DNA of 64,000 bases, from contig CM064875.1 in NCBI GenBank assembly GCA_032719365.1, forward strand, positions 20,125,674-20,189,673, read 5' to 3'. Positions 32,838 to 45,103 of this stretch are shown here, in pieces (the stretch's first letter is position 1; the number at the start of each line of letters is the position of its first letter). A program made the translations under genes and the position numbers. The notes beneath the pieces are model-generated. The model ran no database searches. It had not been told where the DNA came from and saw only the letters and a list, made by a program, of their open reading frames with translations. This DNA comes from Prinsepia uniflora (lineage: Eukaryota; Streptophyta; Magnoliopsida; Rosales; Rosaceae).

Positions 32838-33697
32838 GTGAGTGAACCTTTCTTTTCTTTAACTTAATATGCATGCATATTTGAGTATTTTAAATGATTT
32901 ACTATGAGATTTATGTGATGTTGGCTTGAGTATATTTTTACATGATTTTTGGGTGTTTTTACCGAAATTATTTTAAATGCACGTTTTATGAAGATTTTTC
33001 ATATTTCGTGTTTTGGGCTTATGCTGGATTTTTAGATATGGATTTAGTTTTAGAGATTGATATCTATGATGTGAACTGTATGTGTGTTATGGGTAACCCT
33101 CCTCGAGATGCTAGTTGGTTGGTTAGTTTAAGATTCGAGGTAAAACTCTTTTTCCTGAGACTAGTCTCAGATGTCGAGGTAAAACTCCTTTTACTGAGAC
33201 TAGAGTTGTCACGACTCAGACATCGAGGTAAAGCTCTTTTTTCTAAGTCGGTTCCCACTCGGACGTCGAGGTAAAACTTATTTTCCCGAGTGATTGGCAT
33301 GATGGTAGTGCAGTTGATTATATGGTTGAAGCTCAGATGTTGTATCCATGAGTGGACCCTCGTATGCTATATCTCTGAGTGGTTATGTGATATGATAATT
33401 AGCATTCAGGCATCAAGGATGGGTTGGATAAGAATTGGTTATGTGTGATTGCTACTACTTATGCATTGGTATTTGCATACTTGATTTGATTTAGGAAAAT
33501 TGGATGAATTTTCAGATTTTGCACATGGTTTGAGAATTCTTGTTTATTAGCTGTTTTATAGGGATTTACTGGTTTATCTTATGCATGCATAGTTTAAGAA
33601 AACAGAGAGTAAAATATTTATGTTTTTCAACTATGTTTTTAAAAACTCTTATTTATGTCCACTCACACGTTTTTGGTGTTTTTTATTAACCCTCCAG
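32838..33697 (+). other. Putative leader intron 2 of L1
   Basis: A 64-nt putative exon (32774-32837, after tatgacag) precedes gtgagtgaac. gtccactcac is at 33657-33666 and the 3' splice-site motif accctccag ends at 33697. Nine of ten arm positions are complementary. Confidence 0.4.
33133..33290 (+). repeat. Short tandem repeat of gtcgaggtaaaactc in L1
   Basis: Four units of about 38-50 bp are built on (g)tcgaggtaaaactctttttcctgag. They occupy the same place between the intron-2 arms as the cassettes of the other LTRs. Confidence 0.8.
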
Positions 33698-33860
33698 GCC
33701 ATTGCACGAAATTCAAGGCCATTTGAGAGGCGGAGGCATGAACTGAAGAGAGTTCGAGTATCCCTTGTCTAATAGGGGCAAAGTTGGCATTTGGGTTACT
33801 TGTCAAACGGCAGCATAACCATGCGTGACTTTCAAGGTGAATTAGGGATAGGTCCTGTCA

Positions 33861-34390
33861 ATTTGCAAGGTAAGTGTAAGTCACCTTACTCTTTCTCGGT
33901 CCATCGGAGTAGAACCTTGCATTATGATGTGACCGATCAACCTTGTAATGTTCATGGCCAACAAGAGCCATTTGCAAGGTGAGTGTATGTCACCTTGTTC
34001 GGTCCACTTGAGCAGAACCTCATGCGATAATGTGCTCGATCAATCTTGGAAATAGCCATCCAAGAGCCACTTACAATGTGAGTGCATGTCACCTTGCTCA
34101 GTCCACCTGAGTGGATCTCACACAATGATGTGGCTGATCGATCTTGGAATGTTTGTGGTCAACCAAGTATCACTTGTAAGGTGAGTGTATTTCACCTAAC
34201 TCAGTCCACCTGAGCAGAAACTTACACAATGATATGTTCGATCGGCCTTGGAATGCCCATGGTCGACTGAGAGGCACTTAGAATGTGATTGTATGTCACT
34301 TTGCTCTGTCCAACTAAGTGAAACCTCGCATAATGATATGGTCGATCGGCCTTGGAGTGTCCATGGTTGATCGAGAGCCATTTGCAACAC
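33861..34390. repeat. Tandem repeat, about 100-109-bp unit, five copies
   Basis: Units start near 33862, 33971, 34070, 34173 and 34277, with a partial sixth at 34381. Each has an (tttgcaaggtg)agtgtatgtcacc head, a (cggtccacctgag)cagaacct middle and a gatcgatcttggaatg tail. Copies are diverged. The array abuts the L1 insertion and belongs to the 3' non-coding side of the minus-strand Tat-like element. Confidence 0.85.
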
Positions 34391-34501
34391 CATGGTCTAA
34401 CATTTTGAGTGTTTTTCCATGTGTCAACCATTCATGATAGCTGTAAATGTACAACCCTTCAGATGGTCGAGCGGATTTACAATGGTTAGTTTTTGAAAGT
34501 T

Positions 34502-34510
34502 TATAAATAG
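34502..34510 (+). promoter_or_regulatory. TATA box of the antisense ORF
   Basis: tataaatag lies in a promoter-like setting with pyrimidine-rich sequence just downstream. It points into the plus-strand ORF remnants, opposite to the Tat-like pol. Confidence 0.4.
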
Positions 34511-34882
34511 GGCTGAAATTTTTTCACTTTACACTTTTTTCTTTTGAGTGAAATTTTAGAGTGCTTTGAGACGATTTTCTAAGACGATTTTTGGCTTACA
34601 TTCTGGAGCGAAGCTCATGGCCTTATTCTTCAAAAAAGTTAGGTTTGTCTTGAATTTTCTGGTTTTGTTCGATTGAACCTTTGGCTTTTACATGAACTTG
34701 GTATGAATATTATTTTGTGCTGGTTTTGATCGTCTAAGAGTCTACCCATTGTGTCTTGAATGTTTCCTATCTTAGATTTTCCTTCATTGCATGTTTTCTC
34801 AAATTGATTTAGAAAGCACTTATGATTGGTCTTGCAATGCCTTTGACGACGAATCAACGGCCAGTTTGGCCATGTTTGATTC

Positions 34883-37617
34883 ATGGTTGGATGCAATAAT
34901 TCGAGTTCAACTTTGCATTTATCTCCGCCAGAGGTGGATTTGAAGATGAAGGGGTTCATCCTTGAGGATACTCAAGGAGATGGCTCGGATCAAGAGTTGC
35001 AGAACGAGCTTCACAAAGCATTTACTTTTGTTGATACTCAGTCTATCTTAGCCATTAATGGGACAGAGAAGGCTGATGCTGAAGTGACATCGGTTGATAA
35101 AATCGAGCTTTTTAATCTAATTCATGTTGAGCCTTCTTCTTAGAAGAATAATGGTAAGTAAAAAGTGAAGTGTAAGACTGAGAAGAGGTTGCGTTCTAGG
35201 CCAGAGCCTATGGAGATATAGATGTGGAGAAGGTCATGAAGTAGGTAATTGTTGCTTCCTGGAGCAATGCAGTGGATATGTAGGAAAACTCGATGACATG
35301 GGAAGATGTAGTGGCGTACATGCAGATCTTTTGTATCCTTGACTTGGTAAAGATAAGATTACTAGGTGAGGATGATATGCTGAGTTATCCTCTGGTGAAG
35401 TGGGAAATGTTTCACCCCAAACATTTTCAATCGCGAAGTGGTTTTGTCATTGCATCCATGGCTCTAAAAGATGACCATGGAAGTTGGAGTGGCGTTAGTC
35501 CGATGAATCTAAATTTTTGGATCATGCTAACTAGCATCTACACGGCCTTCAATTTGACTGGGAAAGGTGAGCCAACATAGAGTCACATCAACCATTTGTA
35601 CAAGTTCTACTGAGACAAGGACAGTTAGGTTTATGTTGAGGCGAAATAGAGGAGATTAAGGGGACTGTTCATTCATGACATGCCGACTTCCTAAAAGGCA
35701 TGGAAGCATAAGTTTGTTTTTATTTTGGGCAATTGGAAAGGTGCACATTTGACAAGGCATTCGAGGCTTATGCCGCATATCTATTAGTCGAAAGGTTATG
35801 GTCGTGAGCCTTTGTTTTGTGGGTTGTTTATGTATGAGTTGGTTGGCCTGAGTCGGCTAAGTATGAGTCAGTCACGTTGTTTAGTATTGCCAATAGTAAT
35901 GTTGTAATTGAATTTTCTTTTTTCTTTACAGAGGCTTTCAAGTGTTCGACATAACCGATCAAGAGAAGGCCGGCTACACATAGATGTTTGAAATGCTTGA
36001 TCGAGAAAAAAGTATTAGGGATTAACCTTCGTTTGTCGGGAAACGTATTAGTTGTCGGTCTTATACCGCAACTTTGTAAGTATCTCGACCTTGCGGTTTA
36101 CTTGCCTTGTGGTTTTTGTATGAATTTTTCTAACTTATTCTTGCACCTGATCCAGATTTTGTGGTTGCTGCAACCAAGCAGTGTGTCCGAAGGATAGTAA
36201 TGATCTAGGAGATCCTACACAAGGCTGCTACTGCTAAGGCTGAGGCAGAGAAAGTTGGGCCCTCATCCAAGGTGGACTATCACAAAATGGTGAGGCATCG
36301 ACCATCTGGGAGGGTACCTTGGCTTACTATGATGGCTAAGGACACTCAGGTCGAGGAAGGGGATCCAAATGCTTTGGTTGGAGTGGATTTGACTTTGGGC
36401 CAGCCACTGGATCCACTGTTTGCAACTTCTCTTGAGTCGGTCAGTGCCAATAAGGGCGATCCTACTTCATCTTCTAGTCGACTAGCGCCATCCCTCATCA
36501 CCTTGGATGATAAGGACGAGGAGCGGCGGTAAATGATTGCGGAGGCAAGGAGAAAGAAGAAGAGGAAGATTTTCGAGAAACTGGAGGAGGTACTTCATCA
36601 TAAAAAGCAAGTCAAGGTTGATGTCCTGGAGGAAGCATGGAGGAGGACCATCTATCAGGATCATCTCGGTGTTGGAAGGCTGAAAGATGCACCGGAAGGT
36701 GAAACGGCTGCAGTTGGATGGATCCATCAAGTCATACTTCATCAATGTCGAGGGGGAGCCTGACCTTGTGAGGACCTAGGAAGTGGATGAGAGCTATAGA
36801 AAAATGCCCATGACCTTCCATCCTTCTTATCTAGACTTCTTACACACGGTACTTCGTGGGTTCCGATTTGAGCTGGACAAGATTGCTACCTTGAATTCAA
36901 AGGGCTTTCTTGAGCGTTGCGACAAGAAAATGCGCATTGGAGCACCTATGAGTATCTCACGGCTAGTAGTAGTGCATTTTTGTATTTTTTTTTCTTTCAA
37001 GTTAACCTAACTTGGTCTTCTCATTTTGTAGTTTCTTGATGAGGCATTCACTGCCTTTGGGTCTACCAGCTAGGTTCGCGATAGGGCGGTCGATGAGAGG
37101 TAGGTTCTGGATGCCAAGGTTAAGGCATTAGCCAAGAAGGAGAAGATGGCCGAGAGGTCTATCTAGGTCAGGGCTGACCTTGACGTCAAGGTGAAGGATC
37201 TAGAACAGAAGTTATTCTCTTGAGCCGAGGCATCCAAAGTTTGGGAGTATGAGCTTGAGTTAGCGAATGCAAGGCTAGCCGAGGAGCTAGTGTCAGCTAA
37301 GCAGGTCGACATCAAGGAGTTCAAGGCTTCTCATGTCTACCATAAGGCCCTTCAATGGCTTGAAGTTGGAGGACAACTTGTTTAAGAAGGTGTTGGTCTC
37401 CAACATTGGCTTGCCAACCCAGTTCCCCTAGTTGGACTCTCCGTCGTGGCTGAGCGACTACCTTCATAACCAAGGCAATCCACTTCCTAATGATGATAAC
37501 GATAAGAAGGTCGATCTATAAAACGAAGTTGATGACTAGGAGGCTGATCAGCAGGATGAAAAGGCCGAGTAAGTGGAGGGCCAGGGTGACCAATTTGGTA
37601 ATGCCTATGATAAGTAG
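34883..37617 (+). pseudogene. Decayed multi-exon plus-strand ORF, antisense to the Tat-like element
   Basis: Plus-strand fragments at 34883-35143, 35293-35580, 36230-36762, 36783-36970 and about 37030-37600 read as one interrupted protein. It has an acidic N-terminal part, a central domain (with RLLGEDDML and a later GNWKG stretch), a basic KKKRK segment and a coiled-coil-like C-terminus. Intron-like gaps have plausible borders: an acceptor at tttctttacag near 35931, a donor ttgtaagt near 36075 and an acceptor attttgtag near 37031. In-frame stops break every part. The layout recalls plant proteins annotated as putative gypsy-type transposon ORFs and the antisense gene of Grande; the family match is from memory and uncertain. 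I assign no function. Confidence 0.4.
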
Positions 37618-38274
37618 AATAATTTAGAGAATTGCCCTTTGTTTTGTAAATGTTTTTATTATAGCCTTAGGCCTTGTAGGTTTGAATTTATGTTATTTTT
37701 TTGGTGAAGCCATGAGGTCTCACTTGTTTAATATAAAGAAGTTTGGCTTTCGCATTTGATGTGTTTTTGAATCAATTTGACCTAAGTGTTAGGAGGCTAA
37801 GTGTTGGTGAGGCCATTTGATCTATGGATTTGGGTAAACAACGAGTACTAAATTTGTAAACTGAAACGAAGGGCCGAGAGTTGGGGCTTGCACATAATTT
37901 TTATGGGTGAGTGTGAACGAAAAAAGCTGAGGGCCCCTAAACATAGATGAATGTGACTATGGCTGAGTCCAATGAATATAAAATGAAATGAACATAGATT
38001 TATGTGACTAAAGCCAAAGTCTATGGTCGTGGGTGGTGTGAACAAGGCATTGGGCTAGTGATCATAGATTAAGACAGTAGGGTCGAGATTAGGTGAGTGG
38101 TACCTTTTGAATGTGAGATAGTTGATTCGGCCATGGGTGAGGTAGTGCAACCATAAGTTAGTAAGATCATGCATAAGTTTTCCTCAAGTGATATAGATAA
38201 AAATAATCCATTAGACGTACTAGGGGTGCTAGGAATGATTACAGAAGTTTGGTAATGGGCCTATCACCTGGTGA
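37618..38274. other. Non-coding spacer between the antisense ORF and the integrase end
   Basis: It is AT-rich with repeated (catagatt)tatgtgac phrases. It would lie between the pol stop and the antisense ORF of the Tat-like element. No ORF or RNA gene is seen. Confidence 0.4.
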
Positions 38275-38438
38275 GGCTAAAATTTCGCCTTCTATAGTAG
38301 TTGAGGTGGTCAACATTCCATGGATATGAGAGTGGTTTTTCTCTAGAGTTTTGTAACTCGTAAGTTCTTTCGCGACATATCCTAGATATCTTGTAGGGTC
38401 ATTCCCAAGTTGGGGAAAATGTGTCGGCCAACCTTTTC

Positions 38439-40656
38439 TGTAACGACCCGTCCGGAAATTTCATGATTATCGAGATTTAATCAAGGATTAATTGAGACTA
38501 ATCGGGATTAGTCATAGTGAAATGAAGATTTTTCCTCTAGAAGGAAAAAATATTGACTTTTGAACTGGGATGTTAATTGCTTGTGGTTCGAGGTCCATTA
38601 CGTAGATCGAGGGATTATGAGTACGCAGACAGGCGGCACGTCAAATTTGGATGCCGTACGGGAAAGTTACGAGTCATAGAAGGTTCGATTGGATTTTACG
38701 GTTACACGTTATTTGAGGAATTTGACTTTTAGTTTGTTTTTAGTGGGACCCAAAATATCCATTCTGGACCAATGGATGAGTGACAAGTGTCACCCATCCC
38801 ATTGGCCCATCTCCCTATATTCATGCATCTGCACATCTCTGCTCCCCTTCGTTTCATAATACCTGAATCCCTCACCCACCATTTTCCTTCACCTTCATCG
38901 TCAATTGGTGCTGGTTGAGGAGCCTAGAGTGAGGCTGAGAATGAGAGGAGATCGTGGACATGAAGAACAGCCATGGAGTCTGCTAGGACAACCCAAGAAA
39001 AAGGTAAATCGTGAACCCATTTTTGTTGAATTATGGTGTTTTTGGTTTGGACGATTGGAACTCAGAAATAACGTCGTAGTCATCTTCCTCGAGCTCGTGT
39101 GAGGCTGCAGGATAAAAATTGGAAGGCTAAGGACTACTGGAAAGGCTATGGGACTGGCTCGAAGTATGGCCGTGAAGGACCAAGCTTGGCCAAGTGATTA
39201 TAGGTATGGTTTCTTCGTTTTGAGGTCGTAGAACCCTTTCTAGGTTAGAGATGAGTAGATAGGTCAAAAAATGGTGAGTTTTGGTTGAGAAATTTGGGTA
39301 GAAAGAGTCAGGCCAAGCATACGGGTCGAATGACCCATTACAAAGGTTCAGGTCGACCCGTTGAGAGGTTGACGATGATGACGTGTGCCACGTCATCTTG
39401 TCAATCCACGTGGCATGGGCTGGTTGGTGCCATGTGGCGAGGTGTCAGGTCTAATTAGCATTGACGTGGCAGGGCCACGTCATCACTGTCAGACCACGTG
39501 GAACAGTCAGGTTTGATTTATAAATGATGCATGCATATATGTTTTAATGATTTTATAAGCATGGTTTGAAATGCAAGGTTTACATATTACTTTGAATGAT
39601 GAATTACATAAAGATTTATATATTGGTTTGATCATGGTTTGGAAATGAAAGATTTTACAGATTTACGTGAAAAATTGCATTTTGGGCTTGAGGCCCAGTT
39701 GGATAACGATTTTGACTTAGATTATAGTTAAATGCGAATTTGGGCAGTGATTTGAATAATTAAATGATTTTGAGTATTGTGAAAAGAGGTTTGGACACTG
39801 TTTTTATGATGTTTATGGAAAACTGTGTTTTGGGCAGAGACCCTATGCAATAAAACTTATTTGATTTGAGATACAACAATTTATGAAAATGTGTTTCCAC
39901 TCTTTTTACTATGACCATTCTCCATGATGATTGATATGACTCCGATAGGAATGTGTTTCCATGGAGAGGACCCTATGATATGTTGCTCGCCTCCGGGATG
40001 CGTTGTGTCCCCCCCCCCCCCCCCCAAGAGAGAGAGAGAGAGGGGTCATGATGCACTGCTTGTTGTCGAGCACCTGTGGGAGGCTCGACTGAAGAGTGCT
40101 TATGATGTATGAGATCGGTCGTTGATATGTTCACGATGATATGAATGCCAGTCGTAGATGTGTTCACGGCGACGTGCTCTGACGTGAGTTGTCCTGGAGC
40201 TTGATTGCACTCGTTTCTTGGATATCATGACTAATGATGATATGATGGTAGAAGACATATGTGGGATATGAGGATGTGTCATGATTTTGATTTATTACTT
40301 TATGTCCAGATATGTTCACATGTGTCAGTTCTGTGATGAAAGCATTTGTTTTCATATGTTATTGTTTTATTGGAAAATAATGGTTTAATTGATTATGCAT
40401 GCATTATTTATAAACAGAGGGTAAATTAATGATTTTGTAAAATGGTTTTTCAACTGTTTAATTGTGTCCACTCACTCTTTTTCTTCGTTTTGGCACCCTC
40501 CAGGTTGATCGCCGATACGAGCTGTAGTAATACATGAAGTTGCGTACACTAGAAATCCCGGGTGGGTCACGATAGTATCCCTGGTCTGACACGTGGTGTT
40601 AGACGGGAGCAGGACATCCCACGTTAATCTTGAGTGATTAGGAATGGGAGCTGTCA
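38439..40656 (+). mobile_element. Solo LTR S1 inserted in the Tat-like integrase
   Basis: It runs from tgtaacgacccgtcc to gggagctgtca, 2218 bp, with perfect 5-bp TSD ttttc (38434-38438 and 40657-40661). It is the same family as L2. It lacks the micro-exon and 5' splice-site arm; homologous sequence jumps from the ccacgtgg cluster to a later segment near 39515. The gtccactcac arm and gcaccctccag (ends 40503) remain. It interrupts integrase right after the SLATK motif. Confidence 0.9.
40010..40043. repeat. Poly-C plus (AG)n simple repeat
   Basis: A long C run is followed directly by aagagagagagagagagg. Homopolymer length here is likely to be unreliable. Confidence 0.9.
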
Positions 40657-43371
40657 TTTTCTTAGTTGCAAGGCTGATTTTCCTTAAGACTAGGTCTCCA
40701 ATTTTAAAGCTTCGATGGTAAACTCAGGAGTTGTAGTACCTTGCAACTCGATGTTTGTTGGTGATGTTCTTCAGGTTTTCCTGTACTCTTTGTTCTCTTA
40801 GGAGGTTGAGGCTGAGTCCTACATCTTGGTTGTTCACTTCAAGGTTGTAGAAGATGACCCGGTAAGATGTATCTCTGGCATCTACTAGTATGGCCTTAGT
40901 ACCAAAAGCTAAGGCGAATGGAGTCTTATCAGTGGTAGTCTTGTAAGAAATTCAGTGAGACCAGAGAACGCTGTCGATGACGTCCGACCATTTGCCTTTA
41001 ACCTCGTTGAGCCTCTTCTTCAAGTTTTACTTGATGTTTTTATTTACTGTTTCTACATGTTCGTTTGGCTTTGGGTGAGAGGGAGAGGTAAAAATTAGTT
41101 TGATGTTGTAGGTTTCGTAGAATCCCCTGAATCAATTGCAATCAAATTTCTACCCATTATCAGTAAAGATAGTGTATGGGATCCCAAATCGGCAGATGAT
41201 GTGTTCTAGATGAAGTGTTCAATATGGGCTATGGCCTATTGTGATAGTTTCCAATGGTTTTGCTTCTTCCCGCTAAGTGAAGTAATCCATGGCTAGGACA
41301 ACGTAGTTAACCTTTCCATTGCCCTCCAGAATCTGGCTGATCGGATTTAGTCCTCATTGTGAGAAGGTTCATGGCCTCAACATAAATGTCAAACTGTCTA
41401 CTAGGAGATAAGGATTTATGTGTGTCGCTGGCATCAGTCACACCTTTGAGTGAGAGCAGTGGCATTAGCGAGCATGGTGGAGTAATAGTAGCTTTGTCGG
41501 AATGGTCTTCACAATTTCCCTCTGCATTTCCCTGAGTATGTAGTCCTTCGGATCTGGTATTAGACACTTCAAGAATGAGGTGGTGAAGCCACGTTTGTAA
41601 AGGTGACCATGCTAAATGGCATAACGGACGAATTGTCATTTGATATTCTAAGCTTCCATTTTGTCTTCCGACAATGCACCATCTTGTGTTGAAGATGTAT
41701 GTTGGGTGTGGCCTAATTCTTGGCATGTGTTGGACATCCATGAGTACCTTCTGCTCCTCCTTCTCATCTAATAAGAATGCAAGTCGTGCCAGAGCATCAG
41801 CGTGGCAATTCTCTAACCTTGGGAATTTGTTGATTTCGTAAGCTATGAAGTCCTGGAGGATTCTTTTTTACTAAGGTCAAGTATAAGGACATGGATTTGC
41901 CCTTCGCTTCGAATTCGTTGTTGACCTGGCTAACGACTAATTATGAGTTGTTTTAGATTCGCAACTACTTGGCCTCTAGGTCTTTAGAAAGAAATAGGTA
42001 AACAAGGATTGCCTCGTACTCTGCTTCATTATTGGAGGCTTTAAAGTTGAAGAGTATGACATATCCAAGTTTGACATGTTCATAGGATATAAGGACTAGT
42101 ACTGCTCCTGATCCGCTATGGCACGCAGACCCATCAACGTATAGTGTTCAGTATAGGTGGGTTGGATCAATTGTGAATGGCCGCTCTTCTCATGATTTCG
42201 ATGTAGCTCCCTTGATATTTGGCATGGACTGCATACTTAAAGGGTGACTCCTTGAGGTCGCTCCAGAAAGTATTGAACGAGGCATTTTTGTCCATGTCTC
42301 GGCAGTGGGAGTACTTGAGGCTGAACCTTGCGGCATATTTCTGAAGTATCTGTCCTATCCATTCCTGATGGAAAAGAAGTCCTCTGTCGAGACAAGTTTG
42401 TCTGTATGGATCATGAATTGGTTGAGGAAGGTTGTTTGCTACTCATCGAAGGATTCGATGGTGTTGGGAGAGAGGCAATAGAACCAATTGAGGCCCGCGT
42501 CAGTAAGAGTTGGGCTGAAGATGAGGCATTGAACCTCGTCCATCACATTCTTGTAGGCTAAGGCAGAGACGTAGTTGTTTAAGTGGATGATGGGATAACT
42601 TCTACATATGTATAGAGTAATCTTAAGAGGTCTTACCTCACACCTACGCTTGTATTGGAGGATTCGGTTGGTCAAAAGACCAGTGCTGATCTTCCTTAAA
42701 GCTGGCGCTTTTCCCTTGTCCACCCTAGCCTCAAGGATGTGTATCTTTCTTATGAGGCTTTCCATGACGTCATTATTTTGTAGGGCTGGCTGAACGGACC
42801 GAATTTCCGTTCAACCAGTACTTCTAACCTTGTAGACTTTGTTTCTTCTCCGACTGTAGAAGTAGCTTCCTGTTATTGAGTCTGTCTCATCCAACACCTC
42901 ACGACTATCTTCCTATTGTCGAGTTTTGGGCCTTCTGGTTGTTTGATGCCTTTTTCTAATAGCTCGACCAGACGTGCATCCCGCTGTCTGCTGGCTATGC
43001 GAGTTAGGTAGTGGGCATTGTCCCCTGGCCCTAGGACCAGAAGCCTCGTATGTCAATCTCATGAATTTCATCTCTATTTGGTAGTCTTCTAGTATCTAGA
43101 AAGCGTCCTAATATATTTTTGGCTGGGAAGGACCTGAGTTGTTGGAAGGTTGGATGAAAATCACCTAGACGGGGTAGAGTTATGCCTAGTGACAGGACCC
43201 GTTCTAAAATTGCATTGAAAACCGCGTATGGTCCTGCTCTTATCTGACAGGTAACCTAAAATACCGAAATTATCCTAAAACTTGTCAGACAAGGGATATT
43301 CACACATTCTTATTATTCATACTTCCGCTACTCGGATATCCCCAAACTTCGTGTCACTGCCCTCGAGGGTT

Positions 43372-44260
43372 ACAAAATCACGAAAACTGTGTGAGTGGAC
43401 AAAAATAAATATTTTAAAAACATAATTTAAAAACATCCAGTATTTTACCCTCTGTTTTCTAGAACTATGCATGCATAAGAAAAATCGACAAACCTCGAGT
43501 AAAAATAGTTAATAAACCAAAATCTCGAAATACATGTAAATACTCATAACAACCAGTAGCAACATCAAATCGTCAAAAGGAACAGTCTACCCATATAACA
43601 ATCTGTCACACAATCACCACAGCAGTCAACACAATGCTAGCACAGCAATCACACACAAGCACTCCATATCCAACCCATCCTCGAAGCACAATATCGGTCA
43701 TCACAATAACTGCACTACTAGTAGGCACACCACTCACTCGGTAATCAAAGCCTAACTCGACGTCCGAGTCACTAGTCTCAAGAACCGGAGCACTGCTCGA
43801 CGTTTGAGACTAACCAATTAACACGCATTTCGATGCGGGTTATCCATACATATAGTTCACATCACAATGCACAAATACCGAGGAATCATATACTTTTATC
43901 ACACATCAATTCCATAGCTAAATCCCTATTCTAGAAACCTAGGACTATGCCCAAAAACACACTTTACACCATACCTCGTAAAACGTGCACATATAAAATT
44001 TCCATGAAAAAACGTTTCCATCACAAATATCAAGAAATACATTTTAACCACACTTCAACCCAAATCCACAATTTAAGTCAAATTTGAGAATATAATCCAA
44101 AGGAAATCTCGTAAAACGTGCAATAAAGTAATTTCAGTAAAATCGTCAAAAAATATATAAAAAACCCAATCAATCAAATATCATCAAAAACACATAGGAA
44201 AATGTTTAAAATATGTAAATATGCATGCATAATAGTTTAGGGAAGAGAAAGTCCACTCAC
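43372..44260 (-). other. Putative leader intron 2 of S2 with perfect complementary arms
   Basis: On the minus strand GTGAGTGGAC (44260-44251) follows a 61-nt putative exon (44321-44261). GTCCACTCAC lies at 43400-43391 and the block ends at accctcgag (43372). The arms are complementary at all ten positions. Confidence 0.45.
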
Positions 44261-45082
44261 ATGTACCGTACACGCAATTGAACCAAATTGCACACCTTTT
44301 TTGTAAAATTTGAGAACATTCCTGCCAAAACTCACGTATATGGTCACTAATCATCCCAAATAGTGTTATATTTAATCACTTAATTTTTTTGGGATTTTTA
44401 AACAAATTTAAATTAACACCTAAACTTTCGGGCAGCCAAAACTGCCCCAAGATGATATCGGATCATCTCGAAAATTATACCATTGGACTCGTAATATCAA
44501 AAACTATAAGAAGTATGTTGACTAAAAAATGAGACAAGGTGGCATGCGCCTCCACGCGCCACCAAAAGTGGCTGCGCGTGGACCTCTCATGTGGCCACTA
44601 TTCATTACCCCATTCCTTGTGCCGAGTCTGCAATTCGGGTCTCGACCCGGTTCGCGACCCATTTCAGTTCTTCCTATTTTTTCTCGATTCGTTTTCACAA
44701 TTAATCATAGGGAACTACTCATAATTAACTCCTAAACACGATTCTAAGTCCAATTGAGAATTCAACTTACCTCAATTTATCAAATTCAGTCACAAACTTC
44801 GAAATTCAATCTCGAACACTACCACAGGTTCGTCCTTGAGCAATTGTCTTCAATTTTTCGATGGTTCTGCTTGTATTGGGTCAAGAAATAGACGTACAAT
44901 CTTAATTCGAGCAATTGAAGTCCAATTCCTCAAAACCCGGTTTAAGCTTATGAGAAAATATTCTGGGTTTAACTCGCGGGTCTGTTCCTTGTTCCTTTCT
45001 GATCTCTTTCATTTTTCTTTCTCTCTTTCCCTCGCTTTTCTCTCTGATTCTCTGTTTTTCTTCTTCAATTTCCTCACACAAC

Positions 45083-45103
45083 ACATATATATATATATAT
45101 ATC
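45083..45103 (-). promoter_or_regulatory. (TA)n TATA-like promoter of LTR S2
   Basis: atatatatatat is followed on the minus strand by a leader rich in GA (about 45070-44990), as expected downstream of a plant TATA box. Confidence 0.4.

Larger units (their letters stand above)
1..33860 (+). mobile_element. L1: outermost LTR of the nest (5' end outside window)
   Basis: LTR-like DNA at 1-639 resumes at 32448-33860 after removal of everything inserted at 640-32447. It ends in ggtcctgtca, the terminus shared with the other LTRs here, followed by atttg (33861-33865), the likely 3' TSD copy. A TATA-like gtgtatatattc near 143-154 is followed by a purine-rich leader. A strong 5' splice-site motif lies at 537 and a 64-nt putative micro-exon at 32774-32837. 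Because the start lies outside the window, it cannot be said whether this is a solo LTR or one end of a complete element. It is inserted in the Tat-like remnant that follows. Confidence 0.7.
38275..43184 (-). pseudogene. Tat-like gag-pol remnant (gag, RNase H, integrase)
   Basis: Read on the minus strand. A gag segment includes LTDAGLNWFYCLSPNTIESF (42490-42431 region). RNase H begins LYVDGSACHSGSGA and continues ASNNEAEYEAIL. Integrase has MDYFT and FTDNG aspartate motifs with a later HVETVNK, so all three DDE positions are traceable. The C-terminal RSFKIGDLVLRKISLATK is followed, after the solo LTR 38439-40656, by SPTWE and a WNVDHL ending. Gag passes into RNase H within about 30 bp near 42165-42190, so protease and RT were deleted. 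Many stops are present and it cannot be functional. Confidence 0.75.

Noticed and set aside
33861..34390. CRISPR-like array
   Set aside because: Units are long, diverged and contiguous, without short identical repeats or unique spacers, and the setting is a plant retroelement.
42328..42793. Plus-strand ORFs in the Tat-like region as genes
   Set aside because: The minus strand carries recognisable gag and RNase H motifs through the same interval.
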